A stretch of 64,000 nucleotides of DNA from Selaginella moellendorffii (taxonomy: Eukaryota; Streptophyta; Lycopodiopsida; Selaginellales; Selaginellaceae). The notes beneath the pieces were generated by a model. It saw only the letters and a program-made list of their open reading frames with translations, was not told the origin of the DNA and searched no databases. Both the position numbers and the translations under genes were made by a program. The stretch covers positions 124,001 through 188,000 of the forward strand of contig NW_003314340.1 of NCBI RefSeq assembly GCF_000143415.4, given 5' to 3'. Shown one piece after another: positions 46,054 through 55,315 of this stretch (its first letter is position 1; every line of letters starts with the position of its first letter).

Positions 46054-47435
46054 TTAAGGCAGCGTGCCAAAAATTCGATCCCAGAAATTCGAAGTTATGC
46101 CAAAGCCTACTGTCTGGTTCTTGAAGTGATGATTCAAATGGTACCTCTGGAAAAATCAATCTTTGGATGAGCGATCGAAAGATATGGTGGGAAAAAATGA
46201 TTTTTCTTACCTTGAGCCTTCTACTCCATTGATCGAAGGCGACTCCATGGTGGAGAAAGTAGTGTGTAACGTCGTAGATCACGTAGCCGAGGATCCCTCC
46301 TCCCAGGATCGTTGGCGCCATTTCGCGAGGAGCTAGCGACGCGATGATCGGCCAGAACTGGAGAGCAAAGCGTGGATCGATCGATAAGTTCGTGATAGAT
46401 CATCAAAAGTTTTTGGAGAACTTTGCTTACGATCGAGAGAAACCCGAGAGTGGCCGCTGGAGGAAACACTAGCCGGTACCCGTCCATTGGATGCTTGTGG
46501 TGGCAACCATGAAGGAGATAATGGAATGTGTTCGACCTGCGAGATCCAAAGTTTCAAAGTTGGCCTCGAGAAAAATGGAAAAAGATCATAAGCACTCTTA
46601 CCAGTAGCCTGATGTTTTGACGTGAAAAAGAAATCGATGCATGCTATACTCGAGAAGTGACCAGATAATCACTCCAGAGATCAAGCACGAGACAATGCTT
46701 TGCGACTTTAGGCCTCTTTGAGATGACACAAGTAGAAGCCAGCATATAAATGGAAGCCAAACCAGCGGGATCACCCACCAGACTGTTCGTGTCAAAGACT
46801 GGAACCAAAGGAAGAACTTGAGATTTCTAGCTTGGAAGTTTCGGAAGATCGCGTACCTCGAGGATCTGGTTCTCGAAAAACCGAGGGCTCTCTTTGCAAA
46901 CGATAGGCTGGTGCACCCATTTCTCGTAAGCGTCTCCGAGGTGACCGACCTGAGCGACGAGAGGTTTGCTCAAATCGACTGTGAAGCCTCGAGTCTTTGG
47001 TTTTGTCTCTGAATCCTCGGAGTTCTTCGATCTATACAATCGCAGAAGTTTGAAGTCCCAACTTATAGAAGAAAAACCAAAGAACACTCGAGAAAACCAC
47101 ACCTGTGTTGCGAATTCTCAAGAATTCCAATGTGGAACTTCTCCAAAGTATCGAATGCGGCATCGCTGTGAGAATGCGCGGCCGGATCGTCGGAGCCCCT
47201 CATCAAGCTTCCAACATTGTCACTGTCAAGGCTCTGGGAAATTATCTGGAAAAACCATTATAAGGTTCCATCAAACAGTTCCTAGCTACTGGGAATCAAA
47301 TCAAACTCTTACCTGTGGGCCTCCCGGATGATCATCTAGGAACTGTGTCACATCGTAGACCTGGCCATCGACAATAATCCACGCATCCCCGGCGGATCTG
47401 TGCTTGCGGACGTCCGCCAAGCTCCACACACCCAT
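46054..47435 (-). CDS. FAH: Fatty acid 2-hydroxylase with N-terminal cytochrome b5 domain
   Basis: Seven exons: 47313-47435, 47103-47245, 46857-47031, 46602-46798, 46431-46536, 46211-46357 and 46054-46146. All are joined by GT-AG introns with consistent phases, giving 327 residues. Residues 1-90 are a cytochrome b5 domain: W-I-I-V-D-G-Q-V-Y-D-V-T-Q-F, the heme ligand in H-P-G-G, a second histidine in A-A-H-S-H, and F-H-I-G. The catalytic part matches plant FAH (G-F-T-V-D-L-S-K-P-L-V-A-Q-V-G-H-L-G). It has the iron-binding histidine clusters H-R-F-L-F-H, H-Y-L-L-H-G-C-H-H-K-H-P, H-Y-F-L-H-H and Y-H-L-N-H-H. Hydrophobic spans in exons 4-6 suit an endoplasmic reticulum membrane protein. It would add the 2-hydroxyl group to the very-long-chain fatty acids of sphingolipids. 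Angiosperm FAHs lack the b5 domain, so the fusion is notable. Confidence 0.92.
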
Positions 47436-47647
47436 TGACCGATCGATCGACCGATCCAATCGATCGATCCAGCGCCGGGAGGGATCGCAATGTAGATCTA
47501 TCGCTAACAAGATCGAGCGTCGCTCACACACTCCCACCGCATCGGGCAAAAGCCTTTCCGACACAAATCCTGACGAAATGGACGGCTCAGATTGAGCCCT
47601 AAACTAAAAGGGTAGAGAAATTTTTGCTCTATATAATCCTTCTTGGA

Positions 47648-49444
47648 CTATGCCGTAGAAACCAAAACTTTGCTTGTGCTGGATGGCGATGGCGGTAGCG
47701 AGCCTATCAACAGTGTTGATTCCTCGGCTGAAACTTCATAAGGGACTGGAGTGTCCAGCACAGAATCTGGAAGAACCGCCATTGTCTTCTCCAGCAGCTC
47801 GGAAAAACTCTGGAAATCTAGAACTCAGGACGAAGCGCAAAAAAGAGTGAAAGAGCATTGCTTGCCTTTGCGTGCCGGACATGCTCGTCAATCGCTTGCC
47901 TCCACCTTGACGATCCTTTCTCGCCATGGAATAAGTTGGCGACCGGCTGAAACCATTCTGGTGTCAATCGAATCGTTTTCTGGAGTGGTATAGTTACCTT
48001 CACTAAAACCCGGATTCCTGGCTTGTTGTTCCCGTACTTTCCAATGACTGACTCTGCGTACTCTTCATACTCGCGTAAAACCTGCACACTAAGACGAAGT
48101 TTTGCATCACTCCAAACGACGAAGAATTGCGAAGATAACTCCGATTGATGGAGATGAAAAGAAATATGCAATGAATTCTACCTGACGACGTGTGATTCGT
48201 CTCTCGGGCATTCCGTAAATACAACTATCCGCTCTAGCCAAGGTGCACCATGGTCTAAGAAAGCCAAAGATTAAATCAAGGATTGATCTAAGTTTCTCTC
48301 AAACTTACGTGTTATATGCCGCACGGCCAAGCATCACTCCGTTTACACCTTTATCACTTATGAGATAGTTCACCTAGAAACACACCTTAGAGCTTTCGTA
48401 AACATGGAGAAAACAGTGTAGTACCTGCTCAACCGTGGTAATGCCACCGTTTAACGTGAACTGAAGATCAGGAAAATCTCTCATCAACGCAAGAACATAC
48501 TCGTATCTGCGATGAAAGTCGTAAATCTTTGTTTGTGTTCGTCTGAACGAAGCATACTCACTTCAAGGGAGGAGCAACACGGTTCTGTGCTGGACTGAGG
48601 CCTTCCAGCAACGCTTTGCGAGCATGGATGATAAAATGTTGAGTTGGAGAAAGTGATGAAACTGTAGAGACGAAGTTACCTGCGGACACAAGGTCAAGCT
48701 AGGCAAAAGTTTCAAAGGACTTGTTACAAAGTTGGTCATATGAGTCTGAATCGTCGACGCCTATCCTACACTTAACAGTAACAGGAGCGGAACTTTCTTC
48801 CCCAATGGCTTGCATTGCTTCCCCGACTAGCTGAGAAAACGATCAAAACTGAAGCAAAAGAAAGAAAAAGGAATGAAAAAAGCCATACTCTTGGAGAAAG
48901 CATAAGACGAGCTCCAAAGCATCCATGGCCCGCTACTTTGCTGCTTGGACAACCGCAACTGCGAAGAACAACTCAAACACCGAAACAAGAGAAAAACAAG
49001 TAAAAAAACTTACTTAAAGTTGATCTCATCGTAGCCAAACGCGCTCACAAGCTTCGCAGCTTTGGATAGATTCGCGAGATTACTCCCACCGAGTTGTAAG
49101 ACAATTGGATGCTGTGCGGCAGGAAACTCAAGCCACCTCTCCTGTGGTCACACATTAGTTCTTTCATTCTAGAGCAAGAAATCCATTACCAAATCATTCT
49201 CGTGATGCACGATTGTCTCCGCAACAACCATCTCAGTGTAGAGCCACGAGCAGCGGCTTAGAATTCTAGCCAGCGCGCGGAAGTGATTGTCAGTCCATTC
49301 CATCATTGGCGCAACACTACACTGCGGCATTTCTTATAAGCGATCCAGAGGCTTCTCGATTCCAGAGGCTACACAACTAGAAATTACCTGAACCAAGGCG
49401 GAGGACGTGAATCCACAGAGCTGAGAGACGAAGACAGGCGCCAT
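47648..49444 (-). CDS. tRNA-dihydrouridine synthase, DusA type
   Basis: Twelve exons on the minus strand: 49388-49444, 49190-49321, 49014-49141, 48889-48958, 48728-48830, 48562-48679, 48425-48506, 48309-48373, 48182-48254, 47998-48081, 47866-47979 and 47648-47809. Spliced they give 395 residues with no stop. The protein shows the Dus features V-A-P-M-M-E-W-T-D, Q-L-G-G-S, N-C-G-C-P-S-S-K-V (catalytic cysteine region), K-C-R-I-G-V-D-D, H-A-R-K-A-L-L, N-G-G-I and G-V-M-L-G-R-A-A-Y. It would reduce uridine to dihydrouridine in the D-loop of tRNA using FMN and NADPH. The last intron starts with GC (GCAAGC) rather than GT. The ATG at 49444 is chosen by frame; a plastid-targeting extension upstream is not evident. 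Divergent from the S-formylglutathione hydrolase gene. Confidence 0.92.
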
Positions 49445-49546
49445 CTCTGATCGCGTCGTGGATGATGCGCCATTGCCCTCCACATTGCCGCGCCAAATGC
49501 GTCGACGCCATAGCTCCCAACGAGAGCCATATTTTCAAATGCTAAG

Positions 49547-49558
49547 AACCCTAAACCC
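49547..49558 (+). promoter_or_regulatory. Telo-box in the shared promoter of the Dus and S-formylglutathione hydrolase genes
   Basis: AACCCTAAACCC lies in the 416-bp gap between the divergent start codons (49444 and 49861). Telo-boxes (AAACCCTAA type) are common in plant promoters of ribosome and translation genes, which fits Dus. The same region may work bidirectionally. Confidence 0.5.
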
Positions 49559-49860
49559 TTTTAATTTCCATACCCTAGGTAGCAAGCATTCCCTCGCTCG
49601 ATTCAATCGAAGGCGCTGCTCTTCAATCTTGGTACGCTCGATTTCGTCCTTGTTGCTGCGAATCCTACATTCTTTCTCGAGAATGTGCGCGTTAGAGATT
49701 GATTTTTGAAAGAATTATAGATGTTTCGCAAGGATTTCTTACTGGACTGCTCGTAGTGTTTATGTCTTTCGTATGTGCAGCGGCAGCAGCGAGCGTCAGG
49801 ATTTCACTGCGTTGCTTGGGGACGAAAGCGTGCCCTCCCGGCCAGATCGAGCAGCTGCCA

Positions 49861-51142
49861 ATGGCTCAGCTCAAAGAAATTGGCAAGAACAAAATGTTTG
49901 GGGGATTCAACCGGCGATTCCAGCATCCGAGTAGCTCTTGTGGCTGCGATATGAATTTCAGTGTCTACTTCCCTCCAGCAGCGGATCATGGCAAAGTTCC
50001 AGTAAGTTTAGCTATAGTTTGTTTTGTTCTTTTGTTCTTTCTCATTGGTGGAAAGTTCCAGTGAGTGTAGCTATAGTTTGTTCTGTTCTTTTCTTCTTTC
50101 TCTTGGTTGTAAGTTTCGACGTTTCCTTTGCTCAGGTTCTTTACTGGCTCTCGGGTCTTACGTGCACGGACGAGAACTTTATTCAGAAATCTGGAGCACA
50201 GCGTGTTGCTGCTGCTGAAGGAGTAGCAATTGTCTGTCCTGATACGTCCCCTCGTAAGTTTCTTTTTCTTTACACAGTATGGTATTGTTCCTGGGTTTGT
50301 AAATGATTTGGGAATGTATCAGGTGGCCTAGGAGTTGAAGGAGAATCTGATAGCTGGGACTTTGGTGTAGGCGAGTGCTTTTTGCTTCGCAAAAACAATT
50401 ACCTTGGTTTCTTTGGCTTTTTCTTTTTTTCTCAGGTGCCGGGTTTTATCTCAATGCAACTCAAGAAAAATGGAAAAAGTGGCGAATGTATGACTACTGC
50501 ACCAAGGAGCTTCCAGAACTCCTCCGCTCCAGTTTCGATCAGCTGGACACTAAGAATGCGTCAATCTTCGGGCATTCAATGGGTGGTCACGGGGCTTTAA
50601 CTATTTTTCTGAAGAACCCAGACAAGTACAAGGTGAGCTATAAGGTTCTTACTCTTACTCTGACTTTTTCTTTTTCCCTTTTAACAGTCTGTGTCTGCGT
50701 TCGCTCCGATTGCGAATCCTGTGAATTGTCCATGGGGACAGAAAGCTTTCTCTGGATATCTGGGAGATGACAAATCGTTGTGGGAAGTAAGTCTTGGACG
50801 CTTTCCATCATTTTTAATCCTCTTGTAACCAATCTGCTTACAGGAGTATGATGCCTCTCTACTTTCACGTAAGTACAAGGGCCATCCTACAAAAATCTTG
50901 ATCGACCAGGTAATCCTTATTCTATTTTCGCGGCTCTTGTTCCCTTAGCTGGAGTGATTGATGTACAGGGCGATGATGACAAGTTTTACAAAGAAAAGCA
51001 GCTCCTGCCACAAAATATTGTGGAATCTGAGCTTTTGCGAGTGGAGCTCCATTTGAGAAGCGGGTACGATCACTCATATTTCTTCATTGCCTCTTTCGTG
51101 GAGGACCACATCAAGATGCATGCCAGAGCACTGAAGTCTTAA
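49861..51142 (+). CDS. SFGH: S-formylglutathione hydrolase (esterase D type)
   Basis: Seven exons: 49861-50001, 50136-50253, 50323-50370, 50436-50632, 50688-50786, 50844-50909 and 50969-51142. They give 280 residues, the normal size. The catalytic serine is in G-H-S-M-G-G-H-G-A (about residue 150), the aspartate in D-Q-G-D-D-D-K-F, and the histidine in G-Y-D-H-S-Y-F-F. The [15 protein letters not shown] opening is diagnostic. It hydrolyses S-formylglutathione to formate and glutathione in cytosolic formaldehyde detoxification. Intron 3 begins GC (exon end GGTGTAG, then GCGAGTGC), needed to keep G-V-G-A-G-F-Y in frame. Intron 1 holds a 59-bp tandem duplication of the donor region. The stop lies only 63 bp before the next gene's ATG. 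Confidence 0.95.
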
Positions 51143-51205
51143 TGCTTGAGTGTCGTGGGTTTGGAACCTTATATATTCAAGGGAAAAGTGGTTCTTTGCT
51201 TCTCT

Positions 51206-52943
51206 ATGGGTACTGAAAAGCTAGTTGTAGTTGTAGGCGCAGGATTGGCAGGTCTGGCGGCCGCTCGGGAAGTGCAATCGCATGGAGTAAGAGTGCTGGT
51301 TTTGGAAGCGTCGGGTGTTCTGGGCGGAAGGATCAAGCAGCTCAATGGGCTCGTGCCGTGGCTGGTTGAGGTACTTTCTTTTCGTTTTGGCTCTCCGGCT
51401 AAAACCAACCATTTTGTCTGGTGTGTAGCTTGGGCCCGAGTTTCTTCACGGAAAGCAAAACTCGTCCATCGCTCAGATAGCCAACGAGATGGGCTGCACA
51501 ATGACAGAGCTCCCCTATCATATCCTTGTCTCGTTTTCCTTGTTTTTGCCTATGTTTGCCTTGACAACTTGTCACCCGATTTTTATTATGTTGGCAGTGA
51601 GAGCAGGCTCCTAACATCCGAGGAGGCAGAGGACCATTCTGAGATTCAGACTGTGCATGGCATATTTGCAGCACTCGCGGAAGAAACGCATCCATCGCCA
51701 GACATATGCATGGATGAGTTTTTGCGGAGGAATAAAGTGAGCGACACTGTCGTTCAGCTCGCGGAGTGTAAGTGGCGTCCTCGTTTCTTCGGCCTTTTTT
51801 TTTTGCTTTTCACCAGATAGCTTGTGCTTGCAGCTATTTATGCGAACGATTTTGGCTGTTCGCTGTATCAGCTCGGTGTTGGCGAGTGCATTGAGGAGGC
51901 ACGGCAGTGGATTTACGGTGACACTTACATGCTCCTGGACAGGCCTCTTTCTTCGATCGTGGACCATCTCTCCAAAGGATTAAATGCAGGTGTGGAGTTC
52001 TTCCCACGAATCAAAACTAAGTTTGTTGCGCTGTTCAGGTGCTGACAAGCCATCCGGTTGAAGACATCACGTATTCTCCAACTGGTGAACTCGAAGTGAA
52101 ATGTAGAGGAGGTGCTAAATTTCAAGCGCACTATACAATCGTGACCGTGCCAGTGGTAAGCTGAGCTTGTCGAGGCAATTTAGCTGCTAAAGCTTTTGTT
52201 TCTTCCAGAAAATCCTGGAGGACGAGTCTATTCGATTCAATCCACCGCTTCCAAAGACTAAAGTGGACGCAGCGTCCACCATAGGAATGTCAAGCGCTGT
52301 CAAGGTACCAGCTAAGTTGATCGTCTACAAAATCTTCCTTTTTTTTCTCCAGATTCTTCTTGCTTTCTCGCAAAGATTTTGGCCAGAGGAAATGTTTGAC
52401 GTCGTCTGCACCGATTGCTTCGTGCCAGAGTTCTGGGCGACACAGTATCCCTGCAAATCCAGCCCCGACGAAGAAGCTCTCGGCAGTGTGCTGCTGGTCG
52501 GATTCATCGCAGGGGAAACAGCACGCCAGATTTCCAAGCTCTCACACAGCGAGATCTTCTCGAGAGCACTCTCTCAACTGGACGAGATCTTCGCGAAGAT
52601 AAAACCAACCAAGAACGCAAAGCTCTCGATCGAAACTTTCCAAGTGTCTGGCGGATTCTACACTCGAGCAGCAGCGAAACCTTTCGATCCGGAGCTCCAG
52701 CCAGCGTCATTCTACTTCGCGGCAGCGTCTCTGGTGGATTGGTCGCGCGAGGAATTCGTCCGTGGAGGATACTCGCATCCTTCTCTCAACGCTCGAGGTG
52801 CTCGCGAAGAACTCGCCAAGCCAGTCCATGGAAGGCTCTTCTTCGCGGGCGAGGCTACTCATCCTGGAGTGAATCCTTGCATGCAAGCAGCCATCGACTC
52901 TGGAATTCGCGCAGCTCGCGAAGTTCTTGGCTGTGTGATTTAG
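51206..52943 (+). CDS. Flavin-containing amine oxidase (polyamine/monoamine oxidase-like)
   Basis: Seven exons are proposed: 51206-51370, 51429 to about 51541, 51598-51767, 51834-51991, 52039-52155, 52209-52304 and 52353-52943, about 469 residues. The end of exon 2 is uncertain, as only weak donors fit the required phase. The N-terminus has the FAD-binding motif V-V-V-G-A-G-L-A-G-L-A-A-A with E-A-S and G-G-R-I downstream. The C-terminus has G-R-L-F-F-A-G-E-A-T-H-P-G, the flavin-contact motif of the family. It would oxidise an amine or similar substrate with release of hydrogen peroxide; the substrate is unknown. The protein is probably cytosolic, as no signal peptide is seen. Head-to-tail with genes on both sides. 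Confidence 0.8.
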
Positions 52944-52986
52944 AGAATCGTTTTGGAATCTCTTCAAGCTATGTTAATTTCCCTCC

Positions 52987-52992
52987 AATAAA
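52987..52992 (+). terminator. Polyadenylation signal between the amine oxidase stop and the Ycf23 start
   Basis: AATAAA lies 43 bases after the amine oxidase stop and only about 22 bases before the Ycf23 start codon, so the 3' end of one transcript and the 5' end of the next must overlap or nearly so. Confidence 0.6.
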
Positions 52993-53014
52993 TCAAGCAA
53001 TCAGGGTTTTGGCT

Positions 53015-54472
53015 ATGGCGACGAGTCTCTTGGCTCACAAGAGTGGCGTCTTCTTTGGCAGCGCGAGCGCGCTCTGCGATTTCCAGGCGCGACCGGCATT
53101 GCGATCGTCCAGGCGCGACACCGTTCGCGCGTCGTCCAGGTCCGCGGGAGGAGAATGCCGGGATTTTGCGCTCCGGGATGTCTTTGCGAAGCGCGCATTC
53201 AAGGTATTCGTCTGGATCGATGGCGATGGGAGAGGGTTTGATGGTGGGATTTTCTTGCAGGTGATTGCTGGGCTCAACAATTTCGATCGAGAGAATGTGG
53301 CTGATGTGGTTGTCGCCGCCGAGAAGGTGGGCAACATAGCGATTCCTTCGCCAAAAATCTCTTGATTTTCTTTGGTTTTGCCAAGGGTGGCGCGACGCAT
53401 GTAGATATCGCTTGTGATCCACAGCTCGTCGAGCTTGCGCTTGGCTTAACTTCATTGCCGGTAAGAAATTCCACTCTTCTTATTCTTCCCGTTTTGTTCA
53501 TAGATGGTAGGGTTAAATTCCATTCCTTTCATTCTTCTCTCTTTCTTTTGTGTTCTTCTCTTTTCTTTGAGAATGACTCACATACATTTTAGATATGTGT
53601 CTCTGCCGTGGATCCAGAGGCATTTGTGGCGGCTGTGGATGCCGGAGCACACATGGTTCGTCATCTCATCTCTTAGAAAACAAAGCAAAGAGTTCTTGGC
53701 ATTGATTCGTGTTCTTTTCCAGATCGAAATTGGAAACTTCGACTCGTTTTACGACAGTGGCAGAGTTTTTTCTTCCAAGGAGGTGAAACTTTTAGTCTCT
53801 TCTCCACGCTCGCTACTTACTACTTGCTGGATTCACGCAGGTCTTAGAGCTCACTAGAAGAACTAGGGAACTTTTGCCACACATCACTCTTTCAGTGACG
53901 GTGCCACATACTTTGCCACTCGATGAGCAGGAAAGATTTCCTTTTTTTTTTATTCATAAGCTGTCTTACACATTGCTGTTGGTCTCTCTTCCAGGTCCAG
54001 CTCGCCGAGGCTTTAGAGGAAGAGGGTGCCGATATCATCCAAACAGAGGGTGGAACAGCTTCTACTCCTTCAAAGCCTGGGATCACAGGTCTCATTGAAA
54101 AGGTAGAGTCGTCTTGTGGATATCTTCTTTCCCAGCTTACAAATTTCAATTTAAAACAGGCAACTCCCACACTAGCAGCTGCGTATTCCATCTCCAGAGC
54201 TATTACGCTTCCAGTTCTCTGTGCCTCTGGATTGAGTGCAGTGACAGCTCCAATGGCGATCACTGCTGGCGCTTCTGGAGTGGTAAATTTACCATCAAGC
54301 GTTTCTTCTTCGTTTTTAACGTTTGCACCATTTCTTCCAGGGCATTGGCTCAGCTGTGAACAAACTGAACAGCCAACTTGCAATGGTGGCGACTGTTCGC
54401 AGCATTGCGGATGCAATGGGACTAGAACCATCCACTGAAAAGATTCCAGAGAGAGCTCGAGACAAAGCTTGA
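53015..54472 (+). CDS. Ycf23/DUF561 family protein, plastid-targeted
   Basis: Nine exons: 53015-53203, 53261-53326, 53386-53460, 53593-53655, 53723-53782, 53841-53930, 53995-54102, 54160-54282 and 54341-54472. They give 301 residues. Residues 1-55 are serine/arginine/alanine-rich, as in a chloroplast transit peptide. The mature part matches Ycf23, a TIM-barrel-like protein of cyanobacteria and red algal plastids (V-I-A-G-L-N-N-F-D, G-A-T-H-V-D-I-A-C-D, I-Q-T-E-G-G-T, L-C-A-S-G-L-S). Its function is not known. Between exons 6 and 7 the only join that keeps the D-E-Q-V-Q-L-A-E-A-L frame has a GA donor (GAAAGA) instead of GT. The truncated copy at 59945-60327 has the same GA. Confidence 0.88.
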
Positions 54473-54689
54473 TTAGTTCTTCAACGATCAAAGCCAAACG
54501 ATCACAGTCATAAGCAAGAACAAAGAAAAACTCCGTCACCCTCGTCGCCGCGCCCTTGTCCCGTGCGTACTACTCTCGTTGGTATCAAAATGTATATAAA
54601 TTATGAAGGAGTTCCCGGGTAGGGCGAGCATGTTCCCGCCCAGAACAGGCGAGCCTGTGCCTGTGGAATGGCCTTAACTGGCTGTGGTG

Positions 54690-55058
54690 AGACCGTTAAT
54701 GGACATGTGGAAGAATGTTGATGGAAGAATGTGGAGGATGAGAGGGTTCTCTAGAATTGGCAGTTGATAACTTGGTTTTCCAGAACCTAGCAGCTGAGGT
54801 TCTAGTTGTTAGCCACGTTTTTGCAGATAACCTGATTTGATCTGACAGCTGCTAATGGTTGGATCAAGTTAACAAGCAAACTATTGGCAGCCATCAGATC
54901 AAGTCAGATTCTCTGTAAGAACGTGGCTTGACAACTGCCAAGTTGTTTAGAACCTAGTTGCCAGCGGCCAGGTTCTGGAGACCCAGGCTACCAACTGCCA
55001 ATTTTGGAGAACCCTCTCATCCTTGAATAACATTCTTCCATGTGTCCATTAACAGTCT
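54690..55058. mobile_element. Foldback (inverted-repeat) element of about 370 bp
   Basis: The left arm (about 54690-54830) and right arm (about 54915-55058) are inverted copies. Matching blocks include GTTAATGGACA, TGGAAGAATGTT, GATGAGAGGGTTCTC, ATTGGCAGTTG, CAGAACCT and CCACGTT. The loop is about 85 bp. The corresponding duplicated region near 60410-60470 lacks the whole element. Confidence 0.8.
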
Positions 55059-55272
55059 TGCCATGATTTGTTCTAAAATATTTCATTTTCGGAGCAGTTG
55101 CAGACCTCATTAATATTTTCGCAGACTTTCAAACAGCTTGCCTACACTTGAAGTCTCACCCTGTTTGATTTTCTTGGGAGAGAATCAACACTCACCACTG
55201 ATCCCATTTGCATTTTTGCACATCCATCAGTCTCATGCTAGCGTGGGCACCACAATACTCTCTAACACAACA

Positions 55273-55297
55273 TATAGATAGATAGATAGATAGATAT
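55273..55297 (+). repeat. (GATA)n tract upstream of GH3 copy 1
   Basis: TATAGATAGATA-type repeats end about 20 bases before the GH3 start codon; the same tract with a different repeat number precedes copy 2 at 60703-60728. Confidence 0.85.
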
Positions 55298-55315
55298 CTC
55301 AAGAACACAGCTAGA

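Noticed and set aside
52415-53365. 316-codon plus-strand frame spanning the amine oxidase end and Ycf23 start
   Set aside because: It is out of frame with two well-supported genes and crosses their boundary; serine/arginine-rich composition is typical of a shadow frame.
55273-55297. (GATA)n tract as a defined GATA-factor operator
   Set aside because: It is a simple microsatellite that varies in repeat number between the two GH3 copies; no functional claim can be made.
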